Shown: positions 34,912 through 43,994 of the stretch, one piece after another
Numbering within the stretch: the stretch's first letter is position 1
Layout of the letters: every line of letters begins with the position of its first letter
NCBI RefSeq assembly: GCF_036077095.1
Contig: NZ_CP107960.1
Location: 2,976,001 to 3,040,000, forward strand
Length of the DNA: 64,000 nucleotides
Direction: 5' to 3'
DNA from: Streptomyces sp. NBC_00376
GTDB lineage: Bacteria > Actinomycetota > Actinomycetes > Streptomycetales > Streptomycetaceae
Made by a program: the position numbers and the translations under genes
Notes under the pieces: model-generated
Seen by the model: only the letters and a program-made list of their open reading frames with translations
The model's database searches: none
What the model was told of the DNA's origin: nothing

Positions 34912-36228
34912 ATGACCGAAAGCTCCGTGCACCCCGCTCTCTGGCCCGCCCCGCATGCGACCGGGGCGGTCGACGCGACCGTCACCGTGCCCGGATCGAA
35001 GTCGGTCACCAACCGCGCGCTGGTCCTCGCCGCCCTCGCCGCCGAGCCCGGCTGGCTGCGCCGCCCGCTGCGTTCCCGCGACACCCTGCTGATGGCCGAG
35101 GCGCTGCGCTCGATGGGCGTGGGCATCGAGGAGGGCGTGGGCCCGGACGGCTCCGGCGAGGCCTGGCGGGTCATCCCGGCCCGGCTGCACGGCCCGACCA
35201 CGGTCGACGTCGGCAACGCCGGTACGGTCATGCGCTTCCTCCCGCCGGTCGCCACCCTCGCCGACGGCCCGGTCCGCTTCGACGGCGACCCGCGTTCGTA
35301 CGAGCGCCCGCTGACCGGCGTGATCGACGGGCTGCGGGTGCTCGGCGCCCGGATCGACGACGAGGGGCGCGGCTCGCTGCCGATGACCGTGCACGGCAGC
35401 GGTGCGCTGGACGGCGGTCCGGTGGCGATCGACGCCTCCTCGTCCTCCCAGTTCGTCTCGGCACTGCTGCTGTCCGCGCCGCGCTTCAACCAGGGGGTGG
35501 AGGTGCGTCACACCGGCGCCCGGCTCCCCTCCATGCCGCACATCCGGATGACCGTCGACATGCTGCGGGCGGTCGGCGCACAGGTCGACGAGCCGGAGAC
35601 GGGCGGCGAGCCGAACGTCTGGCGGGTCTCCCCCTCCGCCCTGCTCGGCCGTGATCTGACCATCGAGCCCGACCTCTCCAACGCCCAGCCGTTCCTCGCG
35701 GCCGCGCTGGTCACCGGCGGCCGGGTCACGATCCCCGACTGGCCCGAGCACACCACCCAGCCGGGCGATGCGCTGCGGGAGATCTTCACCGCGATGGGCG
35801 GCAGCTGCGAGCTGACCGAGCACGGTCTCACCTTCACCGGTTCGGGCCGGATCCACGGCATCGACGTCGACCTCGGCGAGGTCGGCGAGCTCACCCCGGG
35901 CATCGCGGCGGTCGCGGCCCTGGCCGACTCGCCCTCCACCCTGAGCGGCGTCGCCCATCTGCGGCTGCACGAGACGGACCGGCTGGCCGCGCTCACCAAG
36001 GAGATCAACGAACTGGGCGGCGATGTCACCGAGACCGCCGACGGCCTCCACATCCGGCCCCGCCCGCTGCGCGGCGGTACGTTCCATACCTACGACGACC
36101 ACCGGATGGCGACCGCGGGGTCGATCATCGGCCTTGCCGTCCCCGGAGTGGAGATCGAGAACGTGGCGACGACCGCCAAGACCCTGCCGGACTTCCCGCA
36201 GATGTGGACCGGAATGCTCGGGGCCTGA
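34912..36228 (+). CDS. aroA: 3-phosphoshikimate 1-carboxyvinyltransferase (EPSP synthase)
   Basis: A 438-residue shikimate-pathway enzyme joining shikimate-3-phosphate and phosphoenolpyruvate. Motifs: [16 protein letters not shown] at the N terminus, [14 protein letters not shown] (PEP site), [13 protein letters not shown], and [16 protein letters not shown] and [10 protein letters not shown] near the C terminus. The ATG at 34912 gives [14 protein letters not shown]; in-frame codons upstream lie inside the MITE-like repeat. It is followed after three bases by rsgA, so the two probably form an operon whose promoter region has been taken over by the repeat. Confidence 0.95.
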   Translation: MTESSVHPALWPAPHATGAVDATVTVPGSKSVTNRALVLAALAAEPGWLRRPLRSRDTLLMAEALRSMGVGIEEGVGPDGSGEAWRVIPARLHGPTTVDVGNAGTVMRFLPPVATLADGPVRFDGDPRSYERPLTGVIDGLRVLGARIDDEGRGSLPMTVHGSGALDGGPVAIDASSSSQFVSALLLSAPRFNQGVEVRHTGARLPSMPHIRMTVDMLRAVGAQVDEPETGGEPNVWRVSPSALLGRDLTIEPDLSNAQPFLAAALVTGGRVTIPDWPEHTTQPGDALREIFTAMGGSCELTEHGLTFTGSGRIHGIDVDLGEVGELTPGIAAVAALADSPSTLSGVAHLRLHETDRLAALTKEINELGGDVTETADGLHIRPRPLRGGTFHTYDDHRMATAGSIIGLAVPGVEIENVATTAKTLPDFPQMWTGMLGA

Positions 36229-36231
36229 GAC

Positions 36232-37248
36232 ATGCGCCGCTACGGCAAGAACCCCGACGAGGACGACATCCGGGTCCGCCCCAACCGCAAGGGCAACCGG
36301 CCCCGTACTCACATCCGCCCGAAGCACGAGGACGCCGAGGAGGGCATGGTCCTCACCGTCGACCGGGGCCGCCTCACCTGCCTCGTCGACGGCCGTACGG
36401 TCATGGCGATGAAGGCCCGTGAGCTGGGCCGGAAGGCCGCCGTGGTGGGCGACACCGTCTCCATCGTCGGCGATCTCTCCGGCGACAAGGACACCCTCGC
36501 CCGCATCGTCCGCATCGGTGAGCGCCGCTCGGTGCTGCGCCGGACCGCGGACGACGACGATCCGTACGAGCGGGTGGTCGTCGCCAACGCCGACCAGCTG
36601 GCGATCGTCACCGCCCTGGCCGATCCGGAACCCCGGCCGCGGATGATCGACCGCTGCCTGGTCGCCGCGTACGACGGTGGGCTCTCGCCGCTGCTGGTCC
36701 TCACCAAGTCCGACCTGGCCTCCCCGGACAAGCTGCTGGAGGCGTACACGCCGCTGGGCGTCCCGTTCATCGTGACCAGCCGCGAGGAGCTGGAGAACGG
36801 CGACGCGGCCGAGCGGGTCCGCGAGCAGCTGCACGACCGGGTCACCGCCTTCGTCGGGCATTCCGGCGTCGGCAAGACCACGCTGGTCAACGCGCTGGTG
36901 CCGAAGGACCGGCGGCGTACGACGGGAGTGGTCAACGCGGTCACCGGGCGCGGCCGGCACACCACCACCTCGGCGCTGGCGCTGCCGCTGCCCGACTACC
37001 GGGGCTGGGTGATCGACACCCCCGGCGTGCGCTCCTTCGGGCTCAACCACATCGACCCGTCCCGGGTGATCCACGCGTTCCCGGACCTGGAGCCCGGCAC
37101 CGAGGAGTGCCCGCGCGGCTGCACCCACGACAGCCGTGAACCGGAATGCGCCCTGGCCGCCTGGGTCGCGGACGGCCACGCCGATCCGGCCCGGCTGGAC
37201 TCGCTGCACCGGCTGCTGTCCACCCGGGAACGGCGCGAGGGCGACTGA
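36232..37248 (+). CDS. rsgA: Ribosome small subunit-dependent GTPase A
   Basis: A 338-residue circularly permuted GTPase that assists late 30S maturation. An OB-fold spans about residues 40-105. The GTPase motifs appear in permuted order: LVLTKSD (G4) before GHSGVGKTTLVNAL (G1, about residue 208) and DTPGVRSFG (G3). A C-terminal zinc site reads CPRGCTHDSREPEC. A basic N-terminal tail (MRRYGKNPDEDD...) probably contacts rRNA. It is three bases downstream of aroA. Confidence 0.94.
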   Translation: MRRYGKNPDEDDIRVRPNRKGNRPRTHIRPKHEDAEEGMVLTVDRGRLTCLVDGRTVMAMKARELGRKAAVVGDTVSIVGDLSGDKDTLARIVRIGERRSVLRRTADDDDPYERVVVANADQLAIVTALADPEPRPRMIDRCLVAAYDGGLSPLLVLTKSDLASPDKLLEAYTPLGVPFIVTSREELENGDAAERVREQLHDRVTAFVGHSGVGKTTLVNALVPKDRRRTTGVVNAVTGRGRHTTTSALALPLPDYRGWVIDTPGVRSFGLNHIDPSRVIHAFPDLEPGTEECPRGCTHDSREPECALAAWVADGHADPARLDSLHRLLSTRERREGD

Positions 37249-37338
37249 CCGGGGCACGTTTGCGATCCGCCGTCACCGGTAAGTGCATAATCGTATTCAA
37301 TATGGCAAGGCGGTCACCGACGCGGGAGGGCACTGACG

Positions 37339-37662
37339 ATGGCGTGGCTGCTGGTCGTGGTCGCAGGACTTCTGGAGACCGGCTTCGCCGTCTGTCTGAA
37401 ACTCTCGCACGGCTTCACCCGGCTCTGGCCGACCGTCGCGTTCTGTGTCTTCGCCCTCGGCAGCTTCGGTCTGCTGACGATGTCGCTGAAGAAACTCGAC
37501 GTGGGCCCCGCCTACGCGGTGTGGACCGGCATCGGCGCGGCGGGCACCGCGATCTACGGCATGGTCTTCCTCGACGACGTGGTCTCCACGCTCAAGCTGG
37601 TCTCGATCTCCCTGGTGATCGTCGGGGTGATCGGTCTCCAACTCTCGGGCTCGTCCCACTGA
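37339..37662 (+). CDS. SMR-family exporter, Gdx/SugE type
   Basis: A 107-residue four-helix small multidrug resistance protein. The essential membrane glutamate is Glu13 (AGLLETGFAV). The sequence LKLSHGFTRLWP and the AYAVWTGIGAAG segment place it with Gdx/SugE proteins, which export guanidinium, rather than with EmrE. It would act as an inverted dimer. No guanidine riboswitch is seen in the 90 bases upstream; CATAAT at 37286-37291 is a possible -10. The 3' end overlaps the convergent TetR gene by 71 bases. Confidence 0.88.
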   Translation: MAWLLVVVAGLLETGFAVCLKLSHGFTRLWPTVAFCVFALGSFGLLTMSLKKLDVGPAYAVWTGIGAAGTAIYGMVFLDDVVSTLKLVSISLVIVGVIGLQLSGSSH

Positions 37663-38275
37663 CCGCGTCCGGCGCCCGCGCCACCACGTGGCGCACCAGC
37701 GGTGCCGGCTCTTCCCCGGCCCCCGGCGGGGCGGGCACCAGTGCGTAGCTCAGGGCGAGCCGCAGCACGATCTCGCAGGTCGCGGCCAATTCCTCCCGGT
37801 CTCGCGGTGGCCCTTCCCCGTCGAGTGCGGCCACCGCGCGTTCACCGGCCCGGCGGAGCAGTTCGGTGGGGGCCGGCGGTCCGGGACCGGCGCCGCGCGG
37901 GCCGGGCAGCGGGGACGCGTACCCGGCCGGCAGGGATCCGGGGCGGGGTAACCGCTCACTCCAGCAGCCGGTGAGCAAGGCCTTGACCACCGCGTTCGCG
38001 CGTACGGCCCGGACGGTCCAGGCGGCGGTGGCGGCCAGTCTGTCCGCCGTGCCGCCGGCCGATCCCAGCGCCTGCTCGACCCCGGCCAGATAGCCGTCGG
38101 CGGCCTCCCGCACCAGGGCACGGGCCAGGCCGTCCTTGCCGCCGAACTCGTTGTGGAGGGTCTGCCGGGAGACGCCCGCGGCGGCTGCCACGTCGACCAT
38201 GCGCACCGACGTCCAGGGCAGGGTGGCCAGCGCCGAGAGGGCGGCGTCCAGCAGTACTTCCCGCGCTGTGGGCAT
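37592..38275 (-). CDS. TetR-family transcriptional regulator
   Basis: A 227-residue repressor-type protein. The helix-turn-helix is clear (MVDVAAAAGVSRQTLHNEFGGKDGL, about residues 26-50). The ligand-binding part is Ala/Pro rich, and the tail of about 30 residues (SPRVGDRSPRRSPGRSRPA) is low complexity because it is read from the other strand of the exporter gene. Target genes are unknown; the overlapping exporter and hisN, divergent at 140 bases, are candidates. Confidence 0.85.
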   Translation of the reverse strand: MPTAREVLLDAALSALATLPWTSVRMVDVAAAAGVSRQTLHNEFGGKDGLARALVREAADGYLAGVEQALGSAGGTADRLAATAAWTVRAVRANAVVKALLTGCWSERLPRPGSLPAGYASPLPGPRGAGPGPPAPTELLRRAGERAVAALDGEGPPRDREELAATCEIVLRLALSYALVPAPPGAGEEPAPLVRHVVARAPDAVSGTSPRVGDRSPRRSPGRSRPA

Positions 38276-38415
38276 CGTCGCCTCCCGCGCCGAGGGCTCC
38301 GCGACCCAGCGTCGGCTCGCTCCCCGGGACTGTCAATGGCCCGCGCGGCTGTCGACGGTCGGCGCGGCTCCGGGGACGTATGGCCCCGTTCACCTTCGGT
38401 CGATACTGTGACCGC

Positions 38416-39216
38416 ATGCCCGATTACCACGATGATCTGCGCCTTGCCCATGTACTGGCGGACGCCGCCGACGCGGCGACGATGGACCGGTTCAAGGCCC
38501 TCGACCTCAAGGTCGAGACCAAGCCGGACATGACGCCGGTGAGCGAGGCCGACAAGGCCGCCGAGGAACTGATCCGCGGCCACCTGCATCGGGCCCGCCC
38601 GCGCGACGCGATTCTGGGCGAGGAATTCGGGATCGAGGGCACCGGCCCGCGGCGCTGGGTCGTCGACCCGATCGACGGCACCAAGAACTACGTGCGCGGC
38701 GTGCCCGTCTGGGCGACGCTGATCTCGCTGATGGAGGCGGGCGAGGATGGCTTCCAGCCGGTGGTCGGCGTGGTGTCGGCCCCCGCGCTGAACCGGCGCT
38801 GGTGGGCGGCCAAGGGCGCCGGGGCGTACACCGGCCGGAGTCTGACCTCCGCGACCCGGATCCAGGTGTCGAAGGTCGAGCGGATCACGGACTCCTCGTT
38901 CGCGTACGCCTCGCTGAGCGGCTGGGAGGAGCAGGGCCGCCTCGACGGATTCCTGGACCTGACCCGGGCCTGCTGGCGCACGCGCGGGTACGGGGACTTC
39001 TGGCCGTACATGATGGTCGCCGAGGGTTCGGTGGACATCTGCGCGGAGCCCGAGCTGTCGCTCTGGGACATGGCCGCCAACGCGATCATCGTCCAGGAGG
39101 CGGGCGGGAGGTTCACCAGCCTGGACGGGGTCTCCGGTCCGGGCGGCGGCAACGCTGCGGCATCGAACGGACTGCTCCACCACGAGCTGCTCGGCTACCT
39201 GAACCAGCGCTACTGA
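38416..39216 (+). CDS. hisN: Histidinol-phosphatase (inositol monophosphatase family)
   Basis: A 266-residue Mg-dependent phosphatase of the IMPase fold. Metal and substrate motifs: ILGEEFG, WVVDPIDGTKNYVRG and WDMAANAIIVQEAGG. The HisN subgroup carries out the penultimate step of histidine synthesis in actinobacteria. Assignment to HisN rather than another IMPase rests on overall similarity such as WRTRGYGDFWPYMMVAEG. The ATG at 38416 starts MPDYHDDLRLAHVL. Confidence 0.9.
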   Translation: MPDYHDDLRLAHVLADAADAATMDRFKALDLKVETKPDMTPVSEADKAAEELIRGHLHRARPRDAILGEEFGIEGTGPRRWVVDPIDGTKNYVRGVPVWATLISLMEAGEDGFQPVVGVVSAPALNRRWWAAKGAGAYTGRSLTSATRIQVSKVERITDSSFAYASLSGWEEQGRLDGFLDLTRACWRTRGYGDFWPYMMVAEGSVDICAEPELSLWDMAANAIIVQEAGGRFTSLDGVSGPGGGNAAASNGLLHHELLGYLNQRY

Positions 39217-39507
39217 CGCAGCTTGCGGCTTGACCTGCACACTTTCCCTGACGCCAATTGCCGGGAGCCGGACGAAGCAGCCGCGGCATACAGGCGGCGG
39301 CTCAGCAGTCCGGGCGCGCCGCCGCTCGATGGTCGCTTGGTACCTGGGAGCGAGGGCGGGCACTCCTCCGCCTTGGGCGGGCCGGGTCAGCGGCCCCGCT
39401 CCCGACAGCCATGTCACCTGAATGGCGCAACATGATGTGCCACCCACATGGGCGAAGATCAAGCTGGGTAGTGCCCCAACCGAGGCAATCCGTGAAAGGG
39501 AAACCAA
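39217..39507 (+). other. Intergenic region before the small secreted peptide gene
   Basis: 291 bases with no convincing gene. A GAAAGGG ribosome-binding site for the peptide gene is at its right end. No clear promoter or hairpin was recognised. Confidence 0.4.
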
Positions 39508-39720
39508 ATGCGCATTCGACGAATCCTCGCCGCCGTAATCGCCACGGCAGCCCTCGCCGGACTCGGCCTCACAGGCGCCGCCACCGCCGCCACCGCCGCA
39601 CAGGGTGCCCCATCCTCCGTCTCCCCTTCTGAGTGCAGGCAGGGCGGCGGAACGCCCGCGATCAATGAGCCGGGCAACCCCTGTAAGGGCGGTATGTACG
39701 ACGGGCAGCCGGTCGACTAA
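39508..39720 (+). CDS. Small secreted two-cysteine peptide, 70 aa
   Basis: The precursor starts MRIRRILAAVIATAALAGLG, a clean Sec signal peptide with a likely cut after the Ala-rich end near residue 31 (TAATAAQG). The mature part is about 40 residues, rich in Gly, Ser and Pro, with two cysteines (SECRQGG and GNPCKGG) that could form one disulfide. GAAAGGG precedes the ATG and a terminator follows. I do not recognise a family; similar short secreted peptides of unknown function occur in Streptomyces. Confidence 0.75.
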   Translation: MRIRRILAAVIATAALAGLGLTGAATAATAAQGAPSSVSPSECRQGGGTPAINEPGNPCKGGMYDGQPVD

Positions 39721-39738
39721 TCCGCTGATCCCCACAAG

Positions 39739-39767
39739 GCGCCCCGCAGCCACGCGCCGCGGGGCGC
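39739..39767 (+). terminator. Terminator of the small secreted peptide gene
   Basis: GCGCCCCGC pairs with GCGGGGCGC across 11 bases, 19 bases after the stop codon. Confidence 0.6.
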
Positions 39768-39830
39768 ACCCGCGCGAGCGTAGCTGTGGGAGAGTCGCAG
39801 GGACTGTGCCGACCCGTCGGACACGCCCCG

Positions 39831-39886
39831 GGGCCTCTCGTTTGGATCATGCCGGGCTCGCGGGGCCTGATCCAAACGAAAGACCC
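39831..39886. repeat. 19-bp inverted repeat with TCGTTTGGATCA core
   Basis: Arms 39831-39849 and 39868-39886 pair at 17 of 19 positions, with a 12-bp perfect inner part TCGTTTGGATCA/TGATCCAAACGA around an 18-base loop. It is not next to a gene end and is AT-richer than typical terminators here. Confidence 0.6.
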
Positions 39887-40470
39887 TGGACGCCACCCGA
39901 TCCCGGCCTCAGTCTGAGGCCGGTTGACGCGCGGCAAGTCGAGGGAGTCCACGCAACAACAAGGTTCCGCCCGAACGCGAGGGCGACGCATCCGGGCGCA
40001 TCGTGGGGCACATGTGGGGCACGGAGCGGAGCACTGCGGGAACGGTCAGCTCAGCGCGGAGTGATCGCGCGGTCTGTAAATCTGCCTGCAGATGACCGGC
40101 GTCACGCTTTCTTCCGGGCCGTCCGTGGGCCGTCCGAGGGGGCCGACGATGACCGCCAACGACCAATGACGCCCACAACCACGCAGCTCTCCCCGGCAGA
40201 TTGTGGAGCGATGCCGCACCCCGCCGGAAGGGCGGTTCAATACCAGCGCTACCGAGCCGGCGCTGCTGAACCGGCGCCACCGGCCCTGATCGCATCGGAT
40301 CGCATCACCGGACCGTGTTCCCGAGGGGCGTCGCGCGCTGCCGCACGCCCCTCGGTGTGCTTCACTCCCCCCTTGTTCCTTCCACGCATCGGTGCAACTC
40401 TGAGAGTCCCCCCGCTTGTGAATTTGTGAATCGGCTCACGTGGCCGTTCGCCAAGGAGGTGGCTCCCTTC

Positions 40471-40875
40471 ATGCTCGTCCGTGACGCCATGAGCACACTG
40501 GTCCTCACCATCGGGCCCGCCCATACGCTCCGCCAGGCCGCCCGGCTGATGTCGGTACGCCGCATCGGGGCCGCGGTCGTCCTCGACCACGACAACAGCG
40601 GGCTCGGCATCCTCACCGAACGCGACATCCTCAACGCGATCGGCTCCGGACAGGATCCGGACGTCGAGACCGCCGCCACCCACACCACCACCGATGTGGT
40701 CTTCGCCTCGCCCACCTGGACCCTGGAAGAGGCCGCGGAGGCCATGACACACGGCGGGTTCCGCCACCTGATCGTGCTGGACGGCCACGGGCCCGTGGGC
40801 ATCGTCTCCGTCCGCGACATCCTGCGCTGCTGGGCACCCATCAGGCGCCACCACCACGCGGAACTCATCGGCTGA
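40471..40875 (+). CDS. Two-CBS-domain protein
   Basis: A 134-residue protein consisting of a CBS pair (about residues 1-58 and 68-128), with GILTERDILNAIG and GIVSVRDILRCW as the typical domain ends. CBS pairs bind adenine nucleotides. Such small free-standing proteins are widespread in Streptomyces and their targets are mostly unknown. The ATG at 40471 is preceded by AAGGAGGT; the frame is open to 40315 with no conserved sequence. Confidence 0.88.
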   Translation: MLVRDAMSTLVLTIGPAHTLRQAARLMSVRRIGAAVVLDHDNSGLGILTERDILNAIGSGQDPDVETAATHTTTDVVFASPTWTLEEAAEAMTHGGFRHLIVLDGHGPVGIVSVRDILRCWAPIRRHHHAELIG

Positions 40876-40891
40876 GCCCGGCGTGAACGAC

Positions 40892-40930
40892 CGGTGGGCC
40901 GGTCTCCCCGAAGAGGAGACCGGCCCACCG
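40892..40930. terminator. Bidirectional terminator between CBS and catalase genes
   Basis: A 16-bp perfect stem (40892-40907 with 40915-40930) with a 7-base loop between convergent genes. Confidence 0.75.
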
Positions 40931-40949
40931 CCGACGGCAGCCGCCCGGA

Positions 40950-42401
40950 TCAGCCGCGAAGGGCCTGGACCGCGGCCTCCAGACGCTTGCCGAAGTCGCC
41001 GTCCGCCTGGCGGAAGTTGTTGATCGCGCGCTCGGCGATGTCGTCGCGCGAGACCTTGGCGATGAACCCGGCGAGGTTCTCGATCAGCCGTGCCTTCTCG
41101 TCCTCGGAGTAGAGCCGGTAGAGGTTTCCGGCCTGCACGAAGTCGTTGTCCTCGGCGTGGCTCGGGGCCGCGTGCGTGGCGACCTCACCGGTGACGGTGG
41201 TGGGCTCCCACAGCGGGCGGTCGGTCTGGGCCGGACCGCCGAAGCTGTTCGGCTCGTAGTTCTTCGCACCCTTGTGGCGGCCGTCGTACAGGTAGCCGTC
41301 CCGGCTGTTGGTACGCGCCTCGGTGGCGTGCGGACGGTTCACCGGCAGGTGGTCGGCGTTGATGCCGACGCGGTAGCGGTGGGCGTCGCCGTACGCGAAG
41401 AGACGGCCCTGGAGCATCTTGTCGGGGGACGGACCGATACCCGGCACGAAGTGCGCGGGGCTGAAGATCGACTGCTCGGTCTCCGCGAAGATGTTCTCCG
41501 GGTTCCGGTTGAGCTCCAGCTTCCCGATCTCGATCGGCGGGTAGTCCGCGTGCGGCCACACCTTGGTGAGGTCGAAGGGGTTGAACCGGTACGTGGCCGC
41601 CTCGGCCGCCGGCATGATCTGGACCTGCACCGTCCAGGACGGGAAGTCGCCGCGCTCGATCGCCTCGCGCAGGTCGCGCTGGTGGCTGTCCGGGTCCTCA
41701 CCGGCGAGCTTGTTGGCCTCGGCCTGGGTGAGGTTCTTGATGCCCTGGTCGGTCTTGAAGTGGTACTTGACCCAGAAGACCTCGCCGGCCTCGTTGTTCC
41801 ACTGGAACGTGTGCGAGCCGTACCCGTTCATGTGGCGCAGCGTGGCCGGGATGCCGCGGTCGCCGAAGAGCCAGGTCACCTGGTGGGTGGACTCGGGCGA
41901 CAGACCCCAGAAGTCCCAGACGTTGTCAGCCTCCTGCGAGCCGGTGTACGGGTCGCGCTTCTGGGTGTGGATGAAGTCCGGGAACTTGATGGCGTCCTTG
42001 ATGAAGAACACGGGGGTGTTGTTGCCGACGAGGTCGTAGTTGCCCTCTTCGGTGTAGAACTTCAGCGCGAAACCGCGGGGGTCGCGCACCGCGTCGGCCG
42101 AGCCGAGGTTGCCTGCGACGGTCGAGAAGCGCAGGAAGGTCTCGGTCTGCTTGCCGACCTCGGAGAGGAACTTGGCGCGCGTCCACTGCGAGACGTCGCG
42201 GGTCAGCGTGAACGTGCCGTACGCGCCGGCGCCGCGGGCGTGCACGATGCGCTCCGGAATGCGCTCACGGTTGAAGTGCGCGAGCTTCTCCAGCAGCGAC
42301 TGGTCCTGCACCAGGACGGGACCGCCGACGCCCGCGGTCTGGCTGTTCTGGTTGTCGGCGACCGGCGCGCCGGCCTCCGTGGTGAGCGGTCCCTGCGTCA
42401 C
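40950..42401 (-). CDS. Monofunctional heme catalase
   Basis: A 483-residue small-subunit (clade 3 type) catalase degrading hydrogen peroxide. Active-site His is in [14 protein letters not shown], the distal Asn in [11 protein letters not shown], and the heme-ligand Tyr in the [14 protein letters not shown] segment. The GTG at 42401 follows AGGAGG by five bases. It is divergent from a Fur-family regulator gene 161 bases away, with an inverted repeat between them, the layout of a peroxide-responsive catalase/CatR pair. Confidence 0.94.
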   Translation of the reverse strand: MTQGPLTTEAGAPVADNQNSQTAGVGGPVLVQDQSLLEKLAHFNRERIPERIVHARGAGAYGTFTLTRDVSQWTRAKFLSEVGKQTETFLRFSTVAGNLGSADAVRDPRGFALKFYTEEGNYDLVGNNTPVFFIKDAIKFPDFIHTQKRDPYTGSQEADNVWDFWGLSPESTHQVTWLFGDRGIPATLRHMNGYGSHTFQWNNEAGEVFWVKYHFKTDQGIKNLTQAEANKLAGEDPDSHQRDLREAIERGDFPSWTVQVQIMPAAEAATYRFNPFDLTKVWPHADYPPIEIGKLELNRNPENIFAETEQSIFSPAHFVPGIGPSPDKMLQGRLFAYGDAHRYRVGINADHLPVNRPHATEARTNSRDGYLYDGRHKGAKNYEPNSFGGPAQTDRPLWEPTTVTGEVATHAAPSHAEDNDFVQAGNLYRLYSEDEKARLIENLAGFIAKVSRDDIAERAINNFRQADGDFGKRLEAAVQALRG

Positions 42402-42483
42402 GTGCGCCTCCTGCGTCGTTCCTGCACATTCGTCTCGAACTGCACAGCCTGTCCCTTGGCGTATGCCGTTGCCGATCCTACAA

Positions 42484-42496
42484 TGGACTTAGTCCA
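42484..42496. promoter_or_regulatory. Candidate Fur-family operator between catalase and regulator genes
   Basis: TGGACTTAGTCCA is a perfect 5-bp inverted repeat around TTA. It is followed by related sequence (AAGTCAAGTGAACATCCAAAGTC) that may extend the site. It is 83 bases from the catalase start and 67 from the regulator start. Confidence 0.55.
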
Positions 42497-42562
42497 AGTC
42501 AAGTGAACATCCAAAGTCACACCCGTTCGGGACCTGGTCCCTTCACTGTTAGGCTTGTTTCT

Positions 42563-42982
42563 ATGAGTGACCTGTTGGAACGACTTCGCGGACGTGGCTG
42601 GCGCATGACTGCGCAGCGGCGCGTCGTGGCCGAGGTCCTCGACGGGGACCATGTGCACCTGACGGCCGACGAGGTCCACGCGCGGGCCGTGGTCAAGCTG
42701 CCCGAGATCTCCCGCGCCACCGTGTACAACACGCTGGGCGAGATGGTGTCGCTCGGCGAGGTCATCGAGGTCTCCACGGACCGCCGCGCCAAGCGGTACG
42801 ACCCGAACGCACACCGCCCCCATCACCACCTCGTCTGCGCGAGCTGCGGCACGATCCGCGACGTGCACCCGGCCGGCGACCCGATGGCGGACCTGCCGAG
42901 CGACGAGCGCTTCGGCTTCACGGTGTCCGGCGTCGAGGTCACCTACCGAGGCATCTGCCCCAATTGCGCGGCGACCGGCTGA
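42563..42982 (+). CDS. Fur-family transcriptional regulator (CatR/PerR-like)
   Basis: A 139-residue metalloregulator. The winged helix includes MTAQRRVVAEVL and EISRATVYNTLGEMV. The HHHLVCASCG motif gives the His cluster and first CxxC, and CPNCAATG gives the second CxxC of the structural zinc site. Position opposite a catalase gene suggests a peroxide sensor like CatR. The ATG at 42563 starts MSDLLERLRGRGW. Confidence 0.9.
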   Translation: MSDLLERLRGRGWRMTAQRRVVAEVLDGDHVHLTADEVHARAVVKLPEISRATVYNTLGEMVSLGEVIEVSTDRRAKRYDPNAHRPHHHLVCASCGTIRDVHPAGDPMADLPSDERFGFTVSGVEVTYRGICPNCAATG

Positions 42983-42995
42983 GCCGAACGAGCGA

Positions 42996-43038
42996 CGGAA
43001 GGCCCCGGCGCGAGCGTCATTCGCACCGGGGCCTTCCG
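42996..43038 (+). terminator. Terminator of the Fur-family gene
   Basis: A 13-bp perfect stem (42996-43008 with 43026-43038), 13 bases after the stop codon. Confidence 0.7.
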
Positions 43039-43184
43039 CGTGAATCCCCGCAGGGAACGACGCACCTCCCCGCCATCGGCACGTGCGCACCCCCTTCCCG
43101 AATCTGACGGGTAGTCATATCGTCTGCGGCGATCACGTCCGCCCCGCGGCGGATCCGCACCTCGATACGCGCGAGGAGAGACCC

Positions 43185-43994
43185 GTGGGAGTTCCGCACC
43201 CGACCCCACCCGCAACCGCAACCGTCAGTCCCAAACTCCGCGCCGACGCGCTCACCCGCTCGTTCGGGCGCGGCGCCAAGGCCCTGCCCGCCCTCGGCCC
43301 GCTCGATCTCTCCGTCGCACCGGGCGAGTTCACCTGCATCGTCGGCCCGTCCGGCTGCGGCAAGTCCACACTGCTCAGGATCGCCGCCGGACTGCTCCGC
43401 CCCAGCTCCGGCGAGCTGTCCATCCGTACGGCCTCGCCCCGCCCGGCGGCGATGATCTTCCAGGACTACGGCATCTACGACTGGAAGACCGTGCTCGCCA
43501 ATGTCCGCTTCGGCCTCGACATCCAGCGCGTACCGCGCAAGGAGGCCGACGCCAGGGCGCGCGACTGGCTGGCCCGGATGGGGCTCTCCGACTTCGCTGG
43601 TGCGTATCCGGCCACCCTCTCCGGTGGGATGCGGCAACGGGTCGCGATCGCCCGCGCCCTGGCCGTGGAACCCGAGATCTTGCTGATGGACGAGCCGTTC
43701 GCGGCGCTCGACGCCCAGCTGCGCACCATCCTCCAGGACGAGCTGCTCGACCTCACCCAGACCACCCGCACCACCACCCTCTTCATCACCCACAGCCTCG
43801 AAGAGGCGATCGTGCTCGGGGACAGGGTGCTGGTGATGTCCGCCAGACCGGGGCGGATCATCGCCGAGCGCCGCCCGCCGTTCGGTCGGCCGCGCACCGG
43901 CGAAGTCCGGTCGGCACCCGAGTTCACCGCGCTGAAGAGCGAGTTGTGGGAGCTCCTGCGCGGCGAGGTCCGCAGGGAGGCGGTCCCGGCATGA
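43185..43994 (+). CDS. ABC transporter ATP-binding protein (SsuB/TauB/NrtD type)
   Basis: A 269-residue ATPase. Walker A is GPSGCGKST, the Q loop AMIFQDYGIYDW, the signature LSGGMRQRVAIARAL, Walker B ILLMDEPFAALD, and the switch His is in FITHSLEEA. It belongs to the group energising nitrate, sulfonate, taurine or pyrimidine-precursor importers. The GTG at 43185 follows GAGGAGAG; the frame is open to 43083. It overlaps the permease gene by four bases (ATGA). Confidence 0.9.
   Translation: MGVPHPTPPATATVSPKLRADALTRSFGRGAKALPALGPLDLSVAPGEFTCIVGPSGCGKSTLLRIAAGLLRPSSGELSIRTASPRPAAMIFQDYGIYDWKTVLANVRFGLDIQRVPRKEADARARDWLARMGLSDFAGAYPATLSGGMRQRVAIARALAVEPEILLMDEPFAALDAQLRTILQDELLDLTQTTRTTTLFITHSLEEAIVLGDRVLVMSARPGRIIAERRPPFGRPRTGEVRSAPEFTALKSELWELLRGEVRREAVPA

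Larger units (their letters stand above)
39721..40470. other. 750-bp gene-free region
   Basis: Contains the terminator at 39739, the long inverted repeat at 39831-39886, and the CBS gene leader at the right end (direct TTGTGAA repeats near 40420 and AAGGAGGT at 40453). Open frames across it have no protein-like features. A minus-strand frame ending near 39909 (SVPHMCPTMRPDASPS...) could be debris of an old gene but cannot be identified. Confidence 0.45.

Noticed and set aside
37249..37338. Guanidine riboswitch before the Gdx-type exporter
   Set aside because: Only 90 bases are available and I find none of the conserved guanidine-I, II or III motifs.
39605..40429. A 274-codon plus-strand frame in the gene-free region after the secreted peptide gene
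   Set aside because: Low complexity, starts inside the peptide gene and runs through a terminator and the inverted repeat.
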